Source: Acidimicrobiaceae bacterium
Lineage (GTDB): Bacteria; Actinomycetota; Acidimicrobiia; Acidimicrobiales; MedAcidi-G1
NCBI GenBank assembly: GCA_002729765.1
Contig: PBYV01000008.1
Span: forward strand, 1 to 37,275
Direction of reading: 5' to 3'
Length of the DNA: 37,275 bases
Shown: positions 7,755 to 15,846 of the stretch, piece after piece
Numbering within the stretch: position 1 is the first letter of the stretch
How the letters are laid out: the number at the start of each line of letters is the position of its first letter
Translations under genes and position numbers: made by a program
Notes under the pieces: model-generated
What the model saw: only the letters and a program-made list of their open reading frames with translations
What the model was told of the DNA's origin: nothing
Database searches by the model: none

Positions 7755-8870
7755 CTAAATTCCAATTCTTTGTGCTAAAAGTTCCCTGTGGTAGGTGGGA
7801 TCTCCGAATAAAAGCTCAGAACTTTTTGCTCTTTTGAAATATAGGTGCGCAGGGTGTTCCCAAGTGAAACCTATACCTCCATGAATTTGAATATTTTCAG
7901 CTGTCGTATTGAAATAAGCTTCAGAGCAATAAGCTTTTGCCAGGCTTGCCACGGAAGGTAATTCGTCGTTCATTTCAGCAGCACACCAACCGGCGTAATA
8001 AGCAGCTGATTTAGCAGACTCAACTTCTAATAACATGTCCGCGCACTTGTGTTTAATTGCCTGAAAACTACCTATTGGTCGACCAAACTGAACTCTGTCC
8101 TTGGCGTATTGAACTGCCGTATCGAGACACTGTTGGGCTCCACCTACTTGTTCAGCTGCAAGTGCAACAGCAGCTAAATCTAGAACTCTTTCAAGAGTGG
8201 CCCAACCCTCTCCGTCTTCACCTATGAGGGTTGCTTTAACATTTTCAAAATCTAAACGTGACTGTTTTCTGGTCATATCCATAGTGGCTAGTTGTGTACG
8301 AGATAACCCGTCAGCGTCACCGTCAACTTTGAATAATGAAATCCCCTTGTCCGTGCAAGCCGCAACAATAATCAGAGAAGCAGCGTTTCCATCAAGAACG
8401 TACATTTTTGTTCCATTAAGTTCCCAACCATCACTCGAAGCAGAGGCAAGCATTGTTATGCCGTCACTTCCCCATTTTCCGCTTTCTTCTGTGAAGGCCA
8501 AAGTAGCAATCGTTTCACCGCTTGCGATTCCCGGAAGAAGCTCAGACTTTGCTGCATCGTCACCTGAATGAATAAGAGTATTAGCCGCAAGAACAACAGT
8601 GGAGAAGAAAGGTGAACACAACAAAGCTCTTCCCATCTCTTCCAAAACCACTATGAGCTCGACGTATCCAAAACCTTGCCCTCCATACTCTTCAGGAATT
8701 ATCAGACTTTGAAGACCCAACTGCTCAGCCATCATTGACCAGGTCTCCGAGTCGTACCCAAGATCGGTCTCCATTAGTTCTCTGACTTTGGCTTCAGGCG
8801 AATAATTCTCCATGAATTGATTAACAAATTCTCGCAGCTGTTCCTGTTCCTCTGTAAAGGCAAAATTCAC
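7755..8870 (-). CDS. acyl-CoA dehydrogenase family protein
   Basis: This 371-aa FAD flavoprotein of the acyl-CoA dehydrogenase family oxidises an acyl-CoA to its enoyl-CoA. The N-terminal helical domain (MNFAFTEEQEQLREFVNQFM), the middle beta domain (LAFTEESGKWG) and the C-terminal helical domain with DRVQFGRPIGSFQAIKH and QIHGGIGFTWEHPAHLYFKRA are all present. The usual catalytic Glu region is not clear enough to name a substrate. The GTG start has a GGAG ribosome-binding site 7 nt upstream. It is not in an operon with the other acyl-CoA genes here, but its presence fits the lipid or steroid catabolic flavour of the window. Confidence 0.92.
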   Translation of the reverse strand: MNFAFTEEQEQLREFVNQFMENYSPEAKVRELMETDLGYDSETWSMMAEQLGLQSLIIPEEYGGQGFGYVELIVVLEEMGRALLCSPFFSTVVLAANTLIHSGDDAAKSELLPGIASGETIATLAFTEESGKWGSDGITMLASASSDGWELNGTKMYVLDGNAASLIIVAACTDKGISLFKVDGDADGLSRTQLATMDMTRKQSRLDFENVKATLIGEDGEGWATLERVLDLAAVALAAEQVGGAQQCLDTAVQYAKDRVQFGRPIGSFQAIKHKCADMLLEVESAKSAAYYAGWCAAEMNDELPSVASLAKAYCSEAYFNTTAENIQIHGGIGFTWEHPAHLYFKRAKSSELLFGDPTYHRELLAQRIGI

Positions 8871-8975
8871 TTTTTGGCTCCTTAAATCTAATCTCAGGAA
8901 ATATATTTAAATTTCAATACTCGACGATATCGGGGTGAAAGCACTCTTGGCTCCTCATTGCTAACATGAGTCATA

Positions 8976-9677
8976 ATGGATAATAACGAAAACTCAGAAC
9001 AAATACCCTCTTCTTCATTTTCATCACCTTGTTCTCACTCAGATCACCCTAAAACTGGGGTTCCTGGTGTTTCTTTACATTATTGCGACACCCAGTCTGA
9101 AATTCATAGAATCGTCGTTGGGGATTTAGACAATAACGTTTTTTTTCTGCGTTGTCGGGAAACAGGTGAAAGCGTTCTTATTGACGCTGCTAATGAACAT
9201 GAGAAATTGCTTGATTTATGTAAGGCTCTAAATGTCAAAACAGTTCTGGAAACTCATGGCCACTGGGATCACATACAGGCTGTTCCCGCTGTAAGAGAAG
9301 CTGGATATGAAGTAGGTGTAACTAGTGCAGACGCAAAAATGCTTCCAAGCTACGATTATCTACTTGAAGATCAATCTGTCATCGAAGTAGGACGACTGCG
9401 GCTCCACACAATTATGACCCCTGGTCACACACCAGGATCTATCTGTTTTCGTTTAGATGACTCTCCTATTCTTTTTTCAGGAGACACGCTTTTCCCTGGA
9501 GGGCCAGGAACTACAGAATTCGAAGGCGGGGACTTTGAACAAATAATTCAATCCATAGATAATCGGCTTTTTAGTCAACTTCCGCCAGAAACTATAGTTT
9601 TGCCTGGGCATGGCAACGACACAACTATTGCTAATGAGAGCCCTTCTCTAGACGAATGGGCCTCTCGCGGTTGGTGA
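8976..9677 (+). CDS. MBL-fold metallo-hydrolase (glyoxalase II-like)
   Basis: This is a 233-aa metallo-beta-lactamase fold hydrolase. The zinc-binding signature is seen as ETHGHWDHIQA, followed by TPGHTPGSICF, the bridging aspartate in FSGDTLFPGG, and LPGHGNDT. These match glyoxalase II-like and persulfide dioxygenase-like enzymes, but I cannot choose between them; a thioester substrate is a guess. The N-terminal ~30 residues are serine- and proline-rich and probably flexible. TAACAT sits 8 nt before the ATG, one more than the leaderless spacing seen elsewhere. It is followed by the sufC1 promoter region. Confidence 0.88.
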   Translation: MDNNENSEQIPSSSFSSPCSHSDHPKTGVPGVSLHYCDTQSEIHRIVVGDLDNNVFFLRCRETGESVLIDAANEHEKLLDLCKALNVKTVLETHGHWDHIQAVPAVREAGYEVGVTSADAKMLPSYDYLLEDQSVIEVGRLRLHTIMTPGHTPGSICFRLDDSPILFSGDTLFPGGPGTTEFEGGDFEQIIQSIDNRLFSQLPPETIVLPGHGNDTTIANESPSLDEWASRGW

Positions 9678-9746
9678 AACTAGAACAGTCGGAACAAGAA
9701 ATCTAAATCATAGAAAATACTTTTTACAACTAGTCACATAATTAAA

Positions 9747-9760
9747 CCTATACAGATAGT
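9747..9760 (+). promoter_or_regulatory. shared palindromic suf element, copy A
   Basis: CCTATACAGATAGT is identical over 13 nt to the element upstream of sufD, which lies on the opposite strand. Arms CCTAT and ATAG(T) flank ACAG, and outer AATTA/TAATT bases extend the symmetry to about 28 bp. It covers about -45 to -32 relative to the predicted leaderless sufC1 start, so a bound regulator would overlap the -35 region. Confidence 0.6.
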
Positions 9761-9779
9761 GGTAATTAAAAGCTTTCAA

Positions 9780-9785
9780 TAGACT
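9780..9785 (+). promoter_or_regulatory. -10 hexamer TAGACT for leaderless sufC1
   Basis: TAGACT ends 6 nt before the GTG at 9792. No Shine-Dalgarno sequence is present. The same hexamer precedes aconitase. Confidence 0.55.
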
Positions 9786-9791
9786 TACAAC

Positions 9792-10559
9792 GTGTCAAAT
9801 CCCAGCCAACCATTATTCGAAATCAACGACTTGCACGCTTCTGCTGAAGATGGCACAAGTATTCTCAACGGGATAGACCTCACTATCAATAAGGGCGAAA
9901 TCCATGCTCTAATGGGTCCAAATGGCTCAGGAAAATCAACTCTCGCTTCAGTCCTTCTAGGAAGTCCCGAATATTTAATTACAAGAGGTTCAATACACTT
10001 CCGCGGGGAAGATATAACAAGCTGGTCTACAGAAATGCGAGGAAAGTCTGGAATTTTCTTGGCTTTTCAATATCCACATGAAGTAGCTGGAGTCTCAGTA
10101 ATTAACTTTCTACGACAAGCACTTTCGGCACGCAAAGACATGAAAATGTCGGTTTTGGAATTAAGGCTTTCAATCATGGAATGGTTGGAAAGATTAGACA
10201 TGGATTCCTCATTTGCCGAGCGTTATTTAAATGAAGGATTTTCAGGTGGAGAGAAAAAAAGAAATGAAATCCTTCAAATGGCAATACTTGAACCTGAACT
10301 GGCAATTTTAGATGAAACAGATTCAGGATTGGATATTGACGCTTTGACAATAGTGGCTAATGGTGTTTCAAAAGTCCGTGAGGAAAATCCTGATTTAGGT
10401 GTTCTTACCATTACCCACTATCAAAGACTCTTAGATCATCTGGATCCAGATTTTGTTCATGTGATTTTAGATGGGCAAATCGTGGCAAGGGGTGGAACCG
10501 AAATAGCTAAAGAACTTGAATCTTCCGGATATGAGTCCTTTAGAGGTGTCAGGCAATGA
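9792..10559 (+). CDS. sufC: SUF system ATPase SufC, copy 1
   Basis: This 255-aa ABC-type ATPase powers the SufB-SufC-SufD scaffold that builds Fe-S clusters. The Walker A is GPNGSGKS, the signature FSGGEKKRNEI, the Walker B LAILDETDSGLD, and the switch histidine is in LTITHYQR. It has no membrane segment, as expected for SufC. The start is GTG with a leaderless-type -10 hexamer. The stop overlaps the sufS start as ATGA. A second, clearly different sufC lies 3 kb away on the other strand, which is unusual. Which of the two serves SufB (not in the window) and which SufD is unknown. Confidence 0.93.
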   Translation: MSNPSQPLFEINDLHASAEDGTSILNGIDLTINKGEIHALMGPNGSGKSTLASVLLGSPEYLITRGSIHFRGEDITSWSTEMRGKSGIFLAFQYPHEVAGVSVINFLRQALSARKDMKMSVLELRLSIMEWLERLDMDSSFAERYLNEGFSGGEKKRNEILQMAILEPELAILDETDSGLDIDALTIVANGVSKVREENPDLGVLTITHYQRLLDHLDPDFVHVILDGQIVARGGTEIAKELESSGYESFRGVRQ

Positions 10560-11794
10560 CTGGATCTATTTTTGAATCTGAAAAAATCAAAGAAGACTTC
10601 CCTCTTCTTGAACGTGAGGTGAATGGAAAACCAATTGTTTACCTAGATTCAGCAGCAACTTCTCAAAAACCGATCGAAGTAATTGATCGGATGACAGATT
10701 ATTACAAGCAGATAAACGCAAACGTTCATAGGGGTGCTTATCACATAGCAGAACTTGCAACTTCCGAGATGGAAGAGACACGTACCAAGGTATCCCGCTT
10801 TATTAATGCCTCTTCCGAAAAAGAAATTGTCTTTACTAAGAATGCGACAGAAGCAATAAATCTAGTTGCGTACACTTGGGCGAGAACTCAGCTTAACGAA
10901 GGAGATGTGATCCTTTTAAGTTCACTGGAACATCATTCAAATATAGTCCCGTGGCAGCAACTCTCCAGCGAACGTAATATCGAAATCCGTTGGATACCCA
11001 TCACACAAGATGGTCAACTCGACCTAAGCAGTATGGATGAATTATTAGCCGACGTAAAACTTTTATGCGTATCAGCAGTATCTAATGCTTTAGGAACGAT
11101 AAACCCCGTAAAACAATTAACCGATGCAGCTCATCAAGTGGGAGCCATTTGTCTCGTTGATGCTTGTCAGTCAGTTCCTCATTTTAAAACTGATGTGGCT
11201 GAATTAGGAGCTGATTTTCTGGCTTTTAGCGGACATAAAATGTGTGGCCCTACCGGTGTTGGTGTTCTTTGGGGTCGTTTAGACCTACTAGAAAAAATGC
11301 CGCCTTTCCTCGGTGGGGGTGAAATGATTCTTAATGTAACTTCAGATGGTTTTACCACTAATGAAGTTCCATGGAAGTTTGAAGCCGGCACCCCACCTAT
11401 TGCTGAAATTATCGGGTTAGGTGTTGCGGTCAGCTACTTGGAAAAAATTGGGATGGAAGCTATTAGAGAACATGAGCAAAATCTAACCTCTTATGCTCTT
11501 GATCTGTTAAATGACAGATTCGGAGATGATTTGATAATACATGGGCCTGGAGCTGCAGTTGAGAGGTCAGGAGTTATTTCGTTTTCTTATCGCGACATTC
11601 ATCCGCATGACATCAGTCAGGTGTTGGACCAGTATGGAGTTTGTGTGAGAGCTGGTCACCATTGTTGCAAACCTTTGATGGCTTTATTAGGAGTCAATGC
11701 CACTGCTAGAGCTTCTCTGTACATCTATAATGACGAGTCGGACATAAAGGTTCTAGCCGACGCTATAAATGAAGTTGGAAAGATATTTAGTTAA
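10556..11794 (+). CDS. sufS: cysteine desulfurase SufS
   Basis: This 412-aa PLP enzyme of aminotransferase class V takes sulfur from cysteine as a persulfide for Fe-S assembly. Visible are TKNATEAINLVAY, the PLP-lysine block SGHKMCGPTGVGVLWG (lysine around residue 224), and RAGHHCCKPLM, which carries the persulfide cysteine near residue 367. The loop reads CCKP where CAQP is usual, so there are two adjacent cysteines. Overlap with sufC1 (ATGA) and a short gap to sufU make a sufCSU operon. Zinc-dependent SufU downstream is the expected sulfur acceptor. Confidence 0.95.
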   Translation: MTGSIFESEKIKEDFPLLEREVNGKPIVYLDSAATSQKPIEVIDRMTDYYKQINANVHRGAYHIAELATSEMEETRTKVSRFINASSEKEIVFTKNATEAINLVAYTWARTQLNEGDVILLSSLEHHSNIVPWQQLSSERNIEIRWIPITQDGQLDLSSMDELLADVKLLCVSAVSNALGTINPVKQLTDAAHQVGAICLVDACQSVPHFKTDVAELGADFLAFSGHKMCGPTGVGVLWGRLDLLEKMPPFLGGGEMILNVTSDGFTTNEVPWKFEAGTPPIAEIIGLGVAVSYLEKIGMEAIREHEQNLTSYALDLLNDRFGDDLIIHGPGAAVERSGVISFSYRDIHPHDISQVLDQYGVCVRAGHHCCKPLMALLGVNATARASLYIYNDESDIKVLADAINEVGKIFS

Positions 11795-11811
11795 CCAGAT
11801 CTGGAGAAATT

Positions 11812-12273
11812 GTGCCTGGGCTTGAAGATTTATATAAAGAGATAATTCTGGATCATTACAAAAATCCTCGCAATCAAGGAGAGCTTTCAGTGCCTCCAGC
11901 AATTATGGAAGAAGGTTTCAACCCTCTCTGTGGTGATGAAGTAAAAGTTTATGTACTTACTGATGGAGATCTGATCAAAGATATACGAATAGATGGTCAG
12001 GGTTGTTCTATAAGTCAGGCGTCTGCATCGATGATGGCAGAATCAGTTATCGATAAAACTTTGGAAGAGGCAAAGAATTTGATTGAAAGGTTCAAAGAAA
12101 TGATGTCTGTTCATGAGAGCAACATGGACTCCGAGGAACTATCTGAAGATAATGACGAAAATTCTCTAGGTGATCTGCAAGCATTAAAAGGTGTCGTTAA
12201 ATATCCGGTGAGAATCAAGTGCGCAACCTTGGGTTGGAATACCTTCGATCAAATAATTACTCCTGGAGAATAA
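11812..12273 (+). CDS. sufU: SufU sulfur-transfer protein
   Basis: This 153-aa protein has an IscU-like fold in the SufU branch that accepts persulfide sulfur from SufS. The zinc/sulfur ligands are visible: Cys40 and Asp42 in LCGDEV, Cys65 in GQGCSIS and Cys137 in RIKCATLGW. The extra acidic insertion around residues 100-122, between the second and third cysteines, is typical of SufU and absent from IscU. The GTG start has a GGAG ribosome-binding site 5 nt upstream. It is the last gene of the plus-strand suf operon and converges on the PCD gene with a 12-nt gap. Confidence 0.94.
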   Translation: MPGLEDLYKEIILDHYKNPRNQGELSVPPAIMEEGFNPLCGDEVKVYVLTDGDLIKDIRIDGQGCSISQASASMMAESVIDKTLEEAKNLIERFKEMMSVHESNMDSEELSEDNDENSLGDLQALKGVVKYPVRIKCATLGWNTFDQIITPGE

Positions 12274-12285
12274 CGGTGGATTTTT

Positions 12286-12576
12286 CTAATCCTTAATAAC
12301 TGATTCGACCTCTTCTACAAATCTGTGATCAAGATAAGTCAAACCATTAGCTGAATGAGTAGAAATCTGAATTGACACTTCATTCCAGGAGTTCGACCAA
12401 TCAGGATGGTGGTCTAAAGTTTCAGCTATCTCGGCTACTTGGATCATAAAATCAAATGCTTCTTTGAAATCTTGGAATTCGAAAATTCGTTTTAAACACT
12501 TGTCGTGATGTTCCCATTTAGGAAAAGTTTTCATTAACGTTTCCAACTCTTCTGGCTTTAACAATTGATTTTGCAC
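12286..12576 (-). CDS. 4a-hydroxytetrahydrobiopterin dehydratase (pterin-4a-carbinolamine dehydratase)
   Basis: This 96-aa PCD/DCoH family enzyme dehydrates 4a-hydroxy-tetrahydropterin. The hallmark block DHHPDWSNSWNEVSIQISTHSANGLT is covered in positions about 57-82, with the catalytic histidines. The GTG start lies 8 nt after the sufC2 stop, making it the last gene of the sufD-Rieske-sufC2 operon. No aromatic amino acid hydroxylase is nearby, so recycling of a hydroxylase cofactor is not supported by context. A role in pterin or molybdopterin handling, or an Fe-S-linked role, is possible but unproven. Confidence 0.93.
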   Translation of the reverse strand: MQNQLLKPEELETLMKTFPKWEHHDKCLKRIFEFQDFKEAFDFMIQVAEIAETLDHHPDWSNSWNEVSIQISTHSANGLTYLDHRFVEEVESVIKD

Positions 12577-12584
12577 TTATCTGC

Positions 12585-13322
12585 CTACTTTGAAAACTTT
12601 TGATATCCGTCTTTTTCTAATTGCAATGCCAGTTCTGCTGGCCCCGTCTCGACTATGCGCCCATCTACTAGCACATGAACTTGATCGGGCTCGAGAATGT
12701 CTAACAAACGATTGAAATGTGTTATTGCCAGCACACCGAGTTGGTCATGTTTTGCGGCTCTGTTTATTCGTTCTGCAACTAAGGCAAGTGAATCTAGATC
12801 TAATCCGGAATCTATTTCATCTAAGATTGCGTAGCTAGCTTCAGAAACTAAAAGTTGAAGTGTTTCATTTCTTTTCTTCTCTCCACCCGAGAGGTCAACA
12901 TTCAACTCTCTGTCTAAAAGACTTTCATCTATTCCGAGATTCGCTGCTTCTTCACGAAGCAAGGACAATGATTCCTGCGGGTCGAGTTTAGATGCGACTG
13001 CCACTCCAGTAAGCAAGTCGGCGATCTTCACACCTGGCACTTCGATGGGTTGTTGCATAACTATGAACAGGCCGGCTTGAGCGCGCTCCCATGTTTTGAG
13101 AGAAAGAACATCCAGTCCGTCAATCGTAATTGAACCAGAAGTCACTTCATAGCCTGGGCGTCCCATCAGGACATGAGCAAGGGTTGATTTACCTGAGCCA
13201 TTTGGACCCATTACCGCATGCACTTCTGAAGGTTTGATTTGAATGTCTACACCATTAAGAACTTTCTTCCCACCCGCTTTAGCGCAAAGTCCTTCAATAT
13301 TAAGGATTTTTTCTTTTGTCAT
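12585..13322 (-). CDS. sufC: SUF system ATPase SufC, copy 2
   Basis: This 245-aa SufC ATPase has all motifs intact: Walker A GPNGSGKS, signature LSGGEKKRNET, Walker B AILDEIDSGLD and switch histidine LAITHFNR. It is more canonical than copy 1; for example MQQPIEVPGV at the Q-loop matches typical actinobacterial SufC, where copy 1 has FQYPHEVAGV. The ATG overlaps the Rieske stop as ATGA, so translation is probably coupled. Location in the sufD operon suggests it is the SufD partner. The two copies are far too different to be a recent duplication. Confidence 0.94.
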   Translation of the reverse strand: MTKEKILNIEGLCAKAGGKKVLNGVDIQIKPSEVHAVMGPNGSGKSTLAHVLMGRPGYEVTSGSITIDGLDVLSLKTWERAQAGLFIVMQQPIEVPGVKIADLLTGVAVASKLDPQESLSLLREEAANLGIDESLLDRELNVDLSGGEKKRNETLQLLVSEASYAILDEIDSGLDLDSLALVAERINRAAKHDQLGVLAITHFNRLLDILEPDQVHVLVDGRIVETGPAELALQLEKDGYQKFSK

Positions 13323-13633
13323 TCGGTCACCAACACAACGTCATTATCAATAATGTGAACCTCATAAGTTTTTACACTTTTCGTAGCTGGAAGGCTGAGG
13401 GCTTCACCTGTCTTCAAAGAAAAGAGACTCCCGTGCTTCCAACATTCCAGTGCACATTCGTCAATATCAACCTCCCCTTCGGACAAAGAAACGTCTTCAT
13501 GGCTGCAGGTGTCATCTAATGCATAAATTTTTTCATTTAATAAAACCATAGATAGTTTTTTTCCTTCGACTTCAATGCATCGAGGAACTGCTTCCTCAAG
13601 ATCTGTTAAATCACAAATCTTTAATTCTTTCAT
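13319..13633 (-). CDS. Rieske-type [2Fe-2S] ferredoxin of the suf operon
   Basis: From the ATG at 13633 this is a 104-aa single-domain Rieske protein. Ligands are visible as CSH (around residue 42) and CWKH (around 62-65), the Cys-X-His and Cys-X-X-His pairs that hold a [2Fe-2S] cluster. It has no membrane anchor. Actinobacterial suf operons often carry such a Rieske gene between sufD and sufC, as here. It may donate electrons during cluster assembly; that is inference. Its start overlaps the sufD stop (TGATG) and its stop overlaps the sufC2 start (ATGA). Confidence 0.9.
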   Translation of the reverse strand: MKELKICDLTDLEEAVPRCIEVEGKKLSMVLLNEKIYALDDTCSHEDVSLSEGEVDIDECALECWKHGSLFSLKTGEALSLPATKSVKTYEVHIIDNDVVLVTE

Positions 13634-14904
13634 CACTCGCCCTGACCTTTAAAACGATTTTCTAATATTTCTGTCATTATGGAATCAATTTCTTCTACGA
13701 GTAGAGGGTCATCTACTTTTGCAGTGACTTCATCAAAAAAGCCCGCAATTATTAGACGTTCCGCTACTGAGGTTTCGATTCCTTTGCTCTCTAAATAGAA
13801 CAGTTGTTCTTCATCTATTCCTGAAACAGTTGATGCATGGTTGCAAACCACATCATTGGTTTCTATTTCAAGATTGGGGACACTTTCAGCCCAAGCATTT
13901 TCAGAAAGTTTTATATTTCTATTTGTCTGTTGAGCTTTTGTTCCAACGGCTTCTGGCAGGACTTTTATCAGACCTGAATAGATTGACCTTGAATCCTCAT
14001 CTAAAGCTCCTTTGAAAAGCAACTTGCTTGTTGTATTCGGAGCTTCGTGCTTTTGAAAAGTACGAAAATCTAAAGTTTGTTCCTTCTTTCCAAAATATGC
14101 AGCTGACAAATAAGCTTCTGATCCTCTTCCTTTGAGCTCGCAGCGTATTTCGTTTCGTGCATAGTCGCCTCCGAAGGCAGCGGCAAATATTTCGACGTAA
14201 GAGTCTTTCTCTAATCGAAAGTTTTGTTTAGATACCTGCCACGTTTTTTGCCCTAAGTCTTGCACAACACGATGTTTCAAACGGCTGTTCTGACCAACGT
14301 GGACATCCAAAACGGGAACTGACAGAGACTCACCGCTGCTAGACAAATGATGTTCGATTATTTTCGCTTCAGAGTTCTCACCTAAGTTGACAATTATTCT
14401 TGGGCATGCAACTAATCCGGCGGTGATGGATTGAACTTTTATGTATATCGGCGATTCGAGAGTCACTCCATCTGGCACGTGTATTAGTAAAGTTTCAGGA
14501 TTATATGAATGATTTAAACAATCGAAAAAATCTTTGGGCTTACTAAGGTGTTTTTCAATGTGACTTAGATCTGCACCCATATTCGCTAAAGAACCCACGT
14601 ACACTCCAGACGAATCTAAAAAAGTACCGGTTTTTTGTTCTGTCAGCCATCCATCACTAATCTCCACTAACCCTGACTCTCCGATGTCTAGAAAACTTGG
14701 CTCGGGTTTTTTGTCAGCAGGATTTTTAAAAGAAGGTGTAAGGGATTCGAAATCCAAGTCAAAGATTTTCGAGTACTTCCACACCTCTTGTTCCGGTTTT
14801 GGAAATTCAGTTTTCGAAAGTTGTTCTAACGCCGAATTACGCGCTTCACTGAGTGGAACAGTGTCCGGAAAAATATCCTCGATTTGATTAGAAAAAGGGT
14901 TCAA
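13633..14904 (-). CDS. sufD: Fe-S cluster scaffold protein SufD
   Basis: This 423-aa SufB/SufD-family beta-helix protein is assigned to SufD because the C-terminal block reads PNLEIETNDVVCNHASTVSGIDEEQLFYLESKG, matching SufD (histidine in the CNH position), not the SufB form with its IEV.NPSA..EHEAS pattern. Length also fits SufD (about 420 aa), shorter than SufB (about 470). The start is TTG, supported by an AGG-type ribosome-binding site 6 nt upstream; no ATG is available near the N-terminus. No SufB gene occurs in the window. It is first gene of the sufD-Rieske-sufC2-PCD operon, preceded by the palindromic suf element. Confidence 0.9.
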   Translation of the reverse strand: MNPFSNQIEDIFPDTVPLSEARNSALEQLSKTEFPKPEQEVWKYSKIFDLDFESLTPSFKNPADKKPEPSFLDIGESGLVEISDGWLTEQKTGTFLDSSGVYVGSLANMGADLSHIEKHLSKPKDFFDCLNHSYNPETLLIHVPDGVTLESPIYIKVQSITAGLVACPRIIVNLGENSEAKIIEHHLSSSGESLSVPVLDVHVGQNSRLKHRVVQDLGQKTWQVSKQNFRLEKDSYVEIFAAAFGGDYARNEIRCELKGRGSEAYLSAAYFGKKEQTLDFRTFQKHEAPNTTSKLLFKGALDEDSRSIYSGLIKVLPEAVGTKAQQTNRNIKLSENAWAESVPNLEIETNDVVCNHASTVSGIDEEQLFYLESKGIETSVAERLIIAGFFDEVTAKVDDPLLVEEIDSIMTEILENRFKGQGE

Positions 14905-14952
14905 TTAAAACCTGCTGGGTAATATTTTCGAAAATTCTCCCTATGAATTTAC

Positions 14953-14966
14953 CCTATCTGTATAGG
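14953..14966 (-). promoter_or_regulatory. shared palindromic suf element, copy B
   Basis: Reading on the minus strand, CCTATACAGATAGG is a perfect 5-4-5 inverted repeat. Symmetry extends imperfectly to about 30 bp (outer GAATTA and TAAATTC; 10 of 13 arm positions pair). It lies 48 nt upstream of the sufD TTG. The first 13 nt equal the element in front of sufC1. Confidence 0.6.
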
Positions 14967-14994
14967 AATAATTCGCTTTATGCAGAGTATTTGG

Positions 14995-15225
14995 TCACTC
15001 TTGAATTAAATGGGATAAAGAACCTGGTTCTATGCGGCAAGTTCTTTCAAAGTCTTCCAGTTCACTTTCTTTAAGTCTTATCACTCTTCCCATTCGGTAT
15101 GCGGGTAAACGACCTTCATCTATAAACCTGTACAGAGTGGCTGTCGTAACACCCAGACGTTCAGCGGCTTCGTTGCTACTCATCCATTTAACTCTCAGGT
15201 TTGAAGTCGTTAATCCCTCGTCCAT
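14995..15225 (-). CDS. BldC/excisionase-like helix-turn-helix DNA-binding protein
   Basis: This 76-aa protein is a single MerR-superfamily/excisionase-type HTH domain of the kind common in actinobacteria. Visible: WMSSNEAAERLGVTTATLYRFIDEGRLPAYRMGRVIRLKES, covering the recognition helix and the wing. It has no effector domain. BldC-type proteins bind DNA cooperatively as developmental or global regulators; whether this one does so is inference. The ATG has TAACAT 6 nt upstream, a leaderless start. It sits upstream of sufD on the same strand, separated by 90 nt containing the suf palindrome, but control of suf by it is not shown. Confidence 0.85.
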   Translation of the reverse strand: MDEGLTTSNLRVKWMSSNEAAERLGVTTATLYRFIDEGRLPAYRMGRVIRLKESELEDFERTCRIEPGSLSHLIQE

Positions 15226-15231
15226 TTTTGA

Positions 15232-15237
15232 ATGTTA
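15232..15237 (-). promoter_or_regulatory. -10 hexamer TAACAT for the leaderless HTH gene
   Basis: On the minus strand TAACAT ends 6 nt before the ATG at 15225, with only A/T-rich bases between. Confidence 0.55.
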
Positions 15238-15336
15238 GACCATCTTAAAATCAATCCTATGCATACTTATTTCATTTTCCCTTTTTCAAAAATTTTGTGA
15301 TTTCCACTTCAAGGCGTATGGTTTGCATGTCGGCAA

Positions 15337-15840
15337 ATGTCTATCTATAAGAAAAGAATGAACGAAAGTCTGAAAAAACAATCCGATGCGGACGAAATTT
15401 CCGCTTTAGTCGGAGAGTTACCAACATGGTCGAAAAAAAAGACAGCATTCCAAATAGGCATACTGTTGCTTCTCATCGGTTTAATAATCTATTTCACTAC
15501 TTTTGACAGCCGTAAAAAGGCAGAGGATTCCATTGAGGTATCTATTGTTGTCTCAACTGACGGGCCAATTATTGAACACTCAGGTTACCGTTACCAATTT
15601 GGTAAGCCAGGAGACATAGTCGCTGTGCGCGAATGCAGCGGGACGAAACTACCTTGGCTTTTAAGAATTTCAACCGGTGAGCTTTTTCGTTTTGACAGTT
15701 GGGCGAAAAGCAATATAAAAGAAGCGTCTTTCATACGACATGTAGAAGGAGCGTCCAGCATGGCAGTCATAAAAGACCCTTTGTGTGATCAACTAGTTAT
15801 AAACAAATCAGATGCCGACCCATTAATTCTTGCAAACTAA
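15337..15840 (+). CDS. hypothetical single-pass membrane protein
   Basis: No family is recognised. This 167-aa protein has a ~35-residue basic/acidic cytoplasmic N-terminus, one transmembrane segment (about residues 37-54, FQIGILLLLIGLIIYF), and an extracytoplasmic domain of about 110 residues with two cysteines (RECSG and PLCDQ) that could form a disulfide. The pattern resembles small anchored sensor or assembly proteins, but nothing specific can be said. It is divergent from the HTH gene across a 111-nt gap and converges on a GNAT gene with a 6-nt gap. Confidence 0.7.
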   Translation: MSIYKKRMNESLKKQSDADEISALVGELPTWSKKKTAFQIGILLLLIGLIIYFTTFDSRKKAEDSIEVSIVVSTDGPIIEHSGYRYQFGKPGDIVAVRECSGTKLPWLLRISTGELFRFDSWAKSNIKEASFIRHVEGASSMAVIKDPLCDQLVINKSDADPLILAN

Positions 15841-15846
15841 TTGCAA

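Noticed and set aside
7870..7880. Third suf-like motif (CCTATACC) in the acyl-CoA dehydrogenase gene
   Set aside because: It matches only 7 bases, has no dyad symmetry and lies inside coding sequence.
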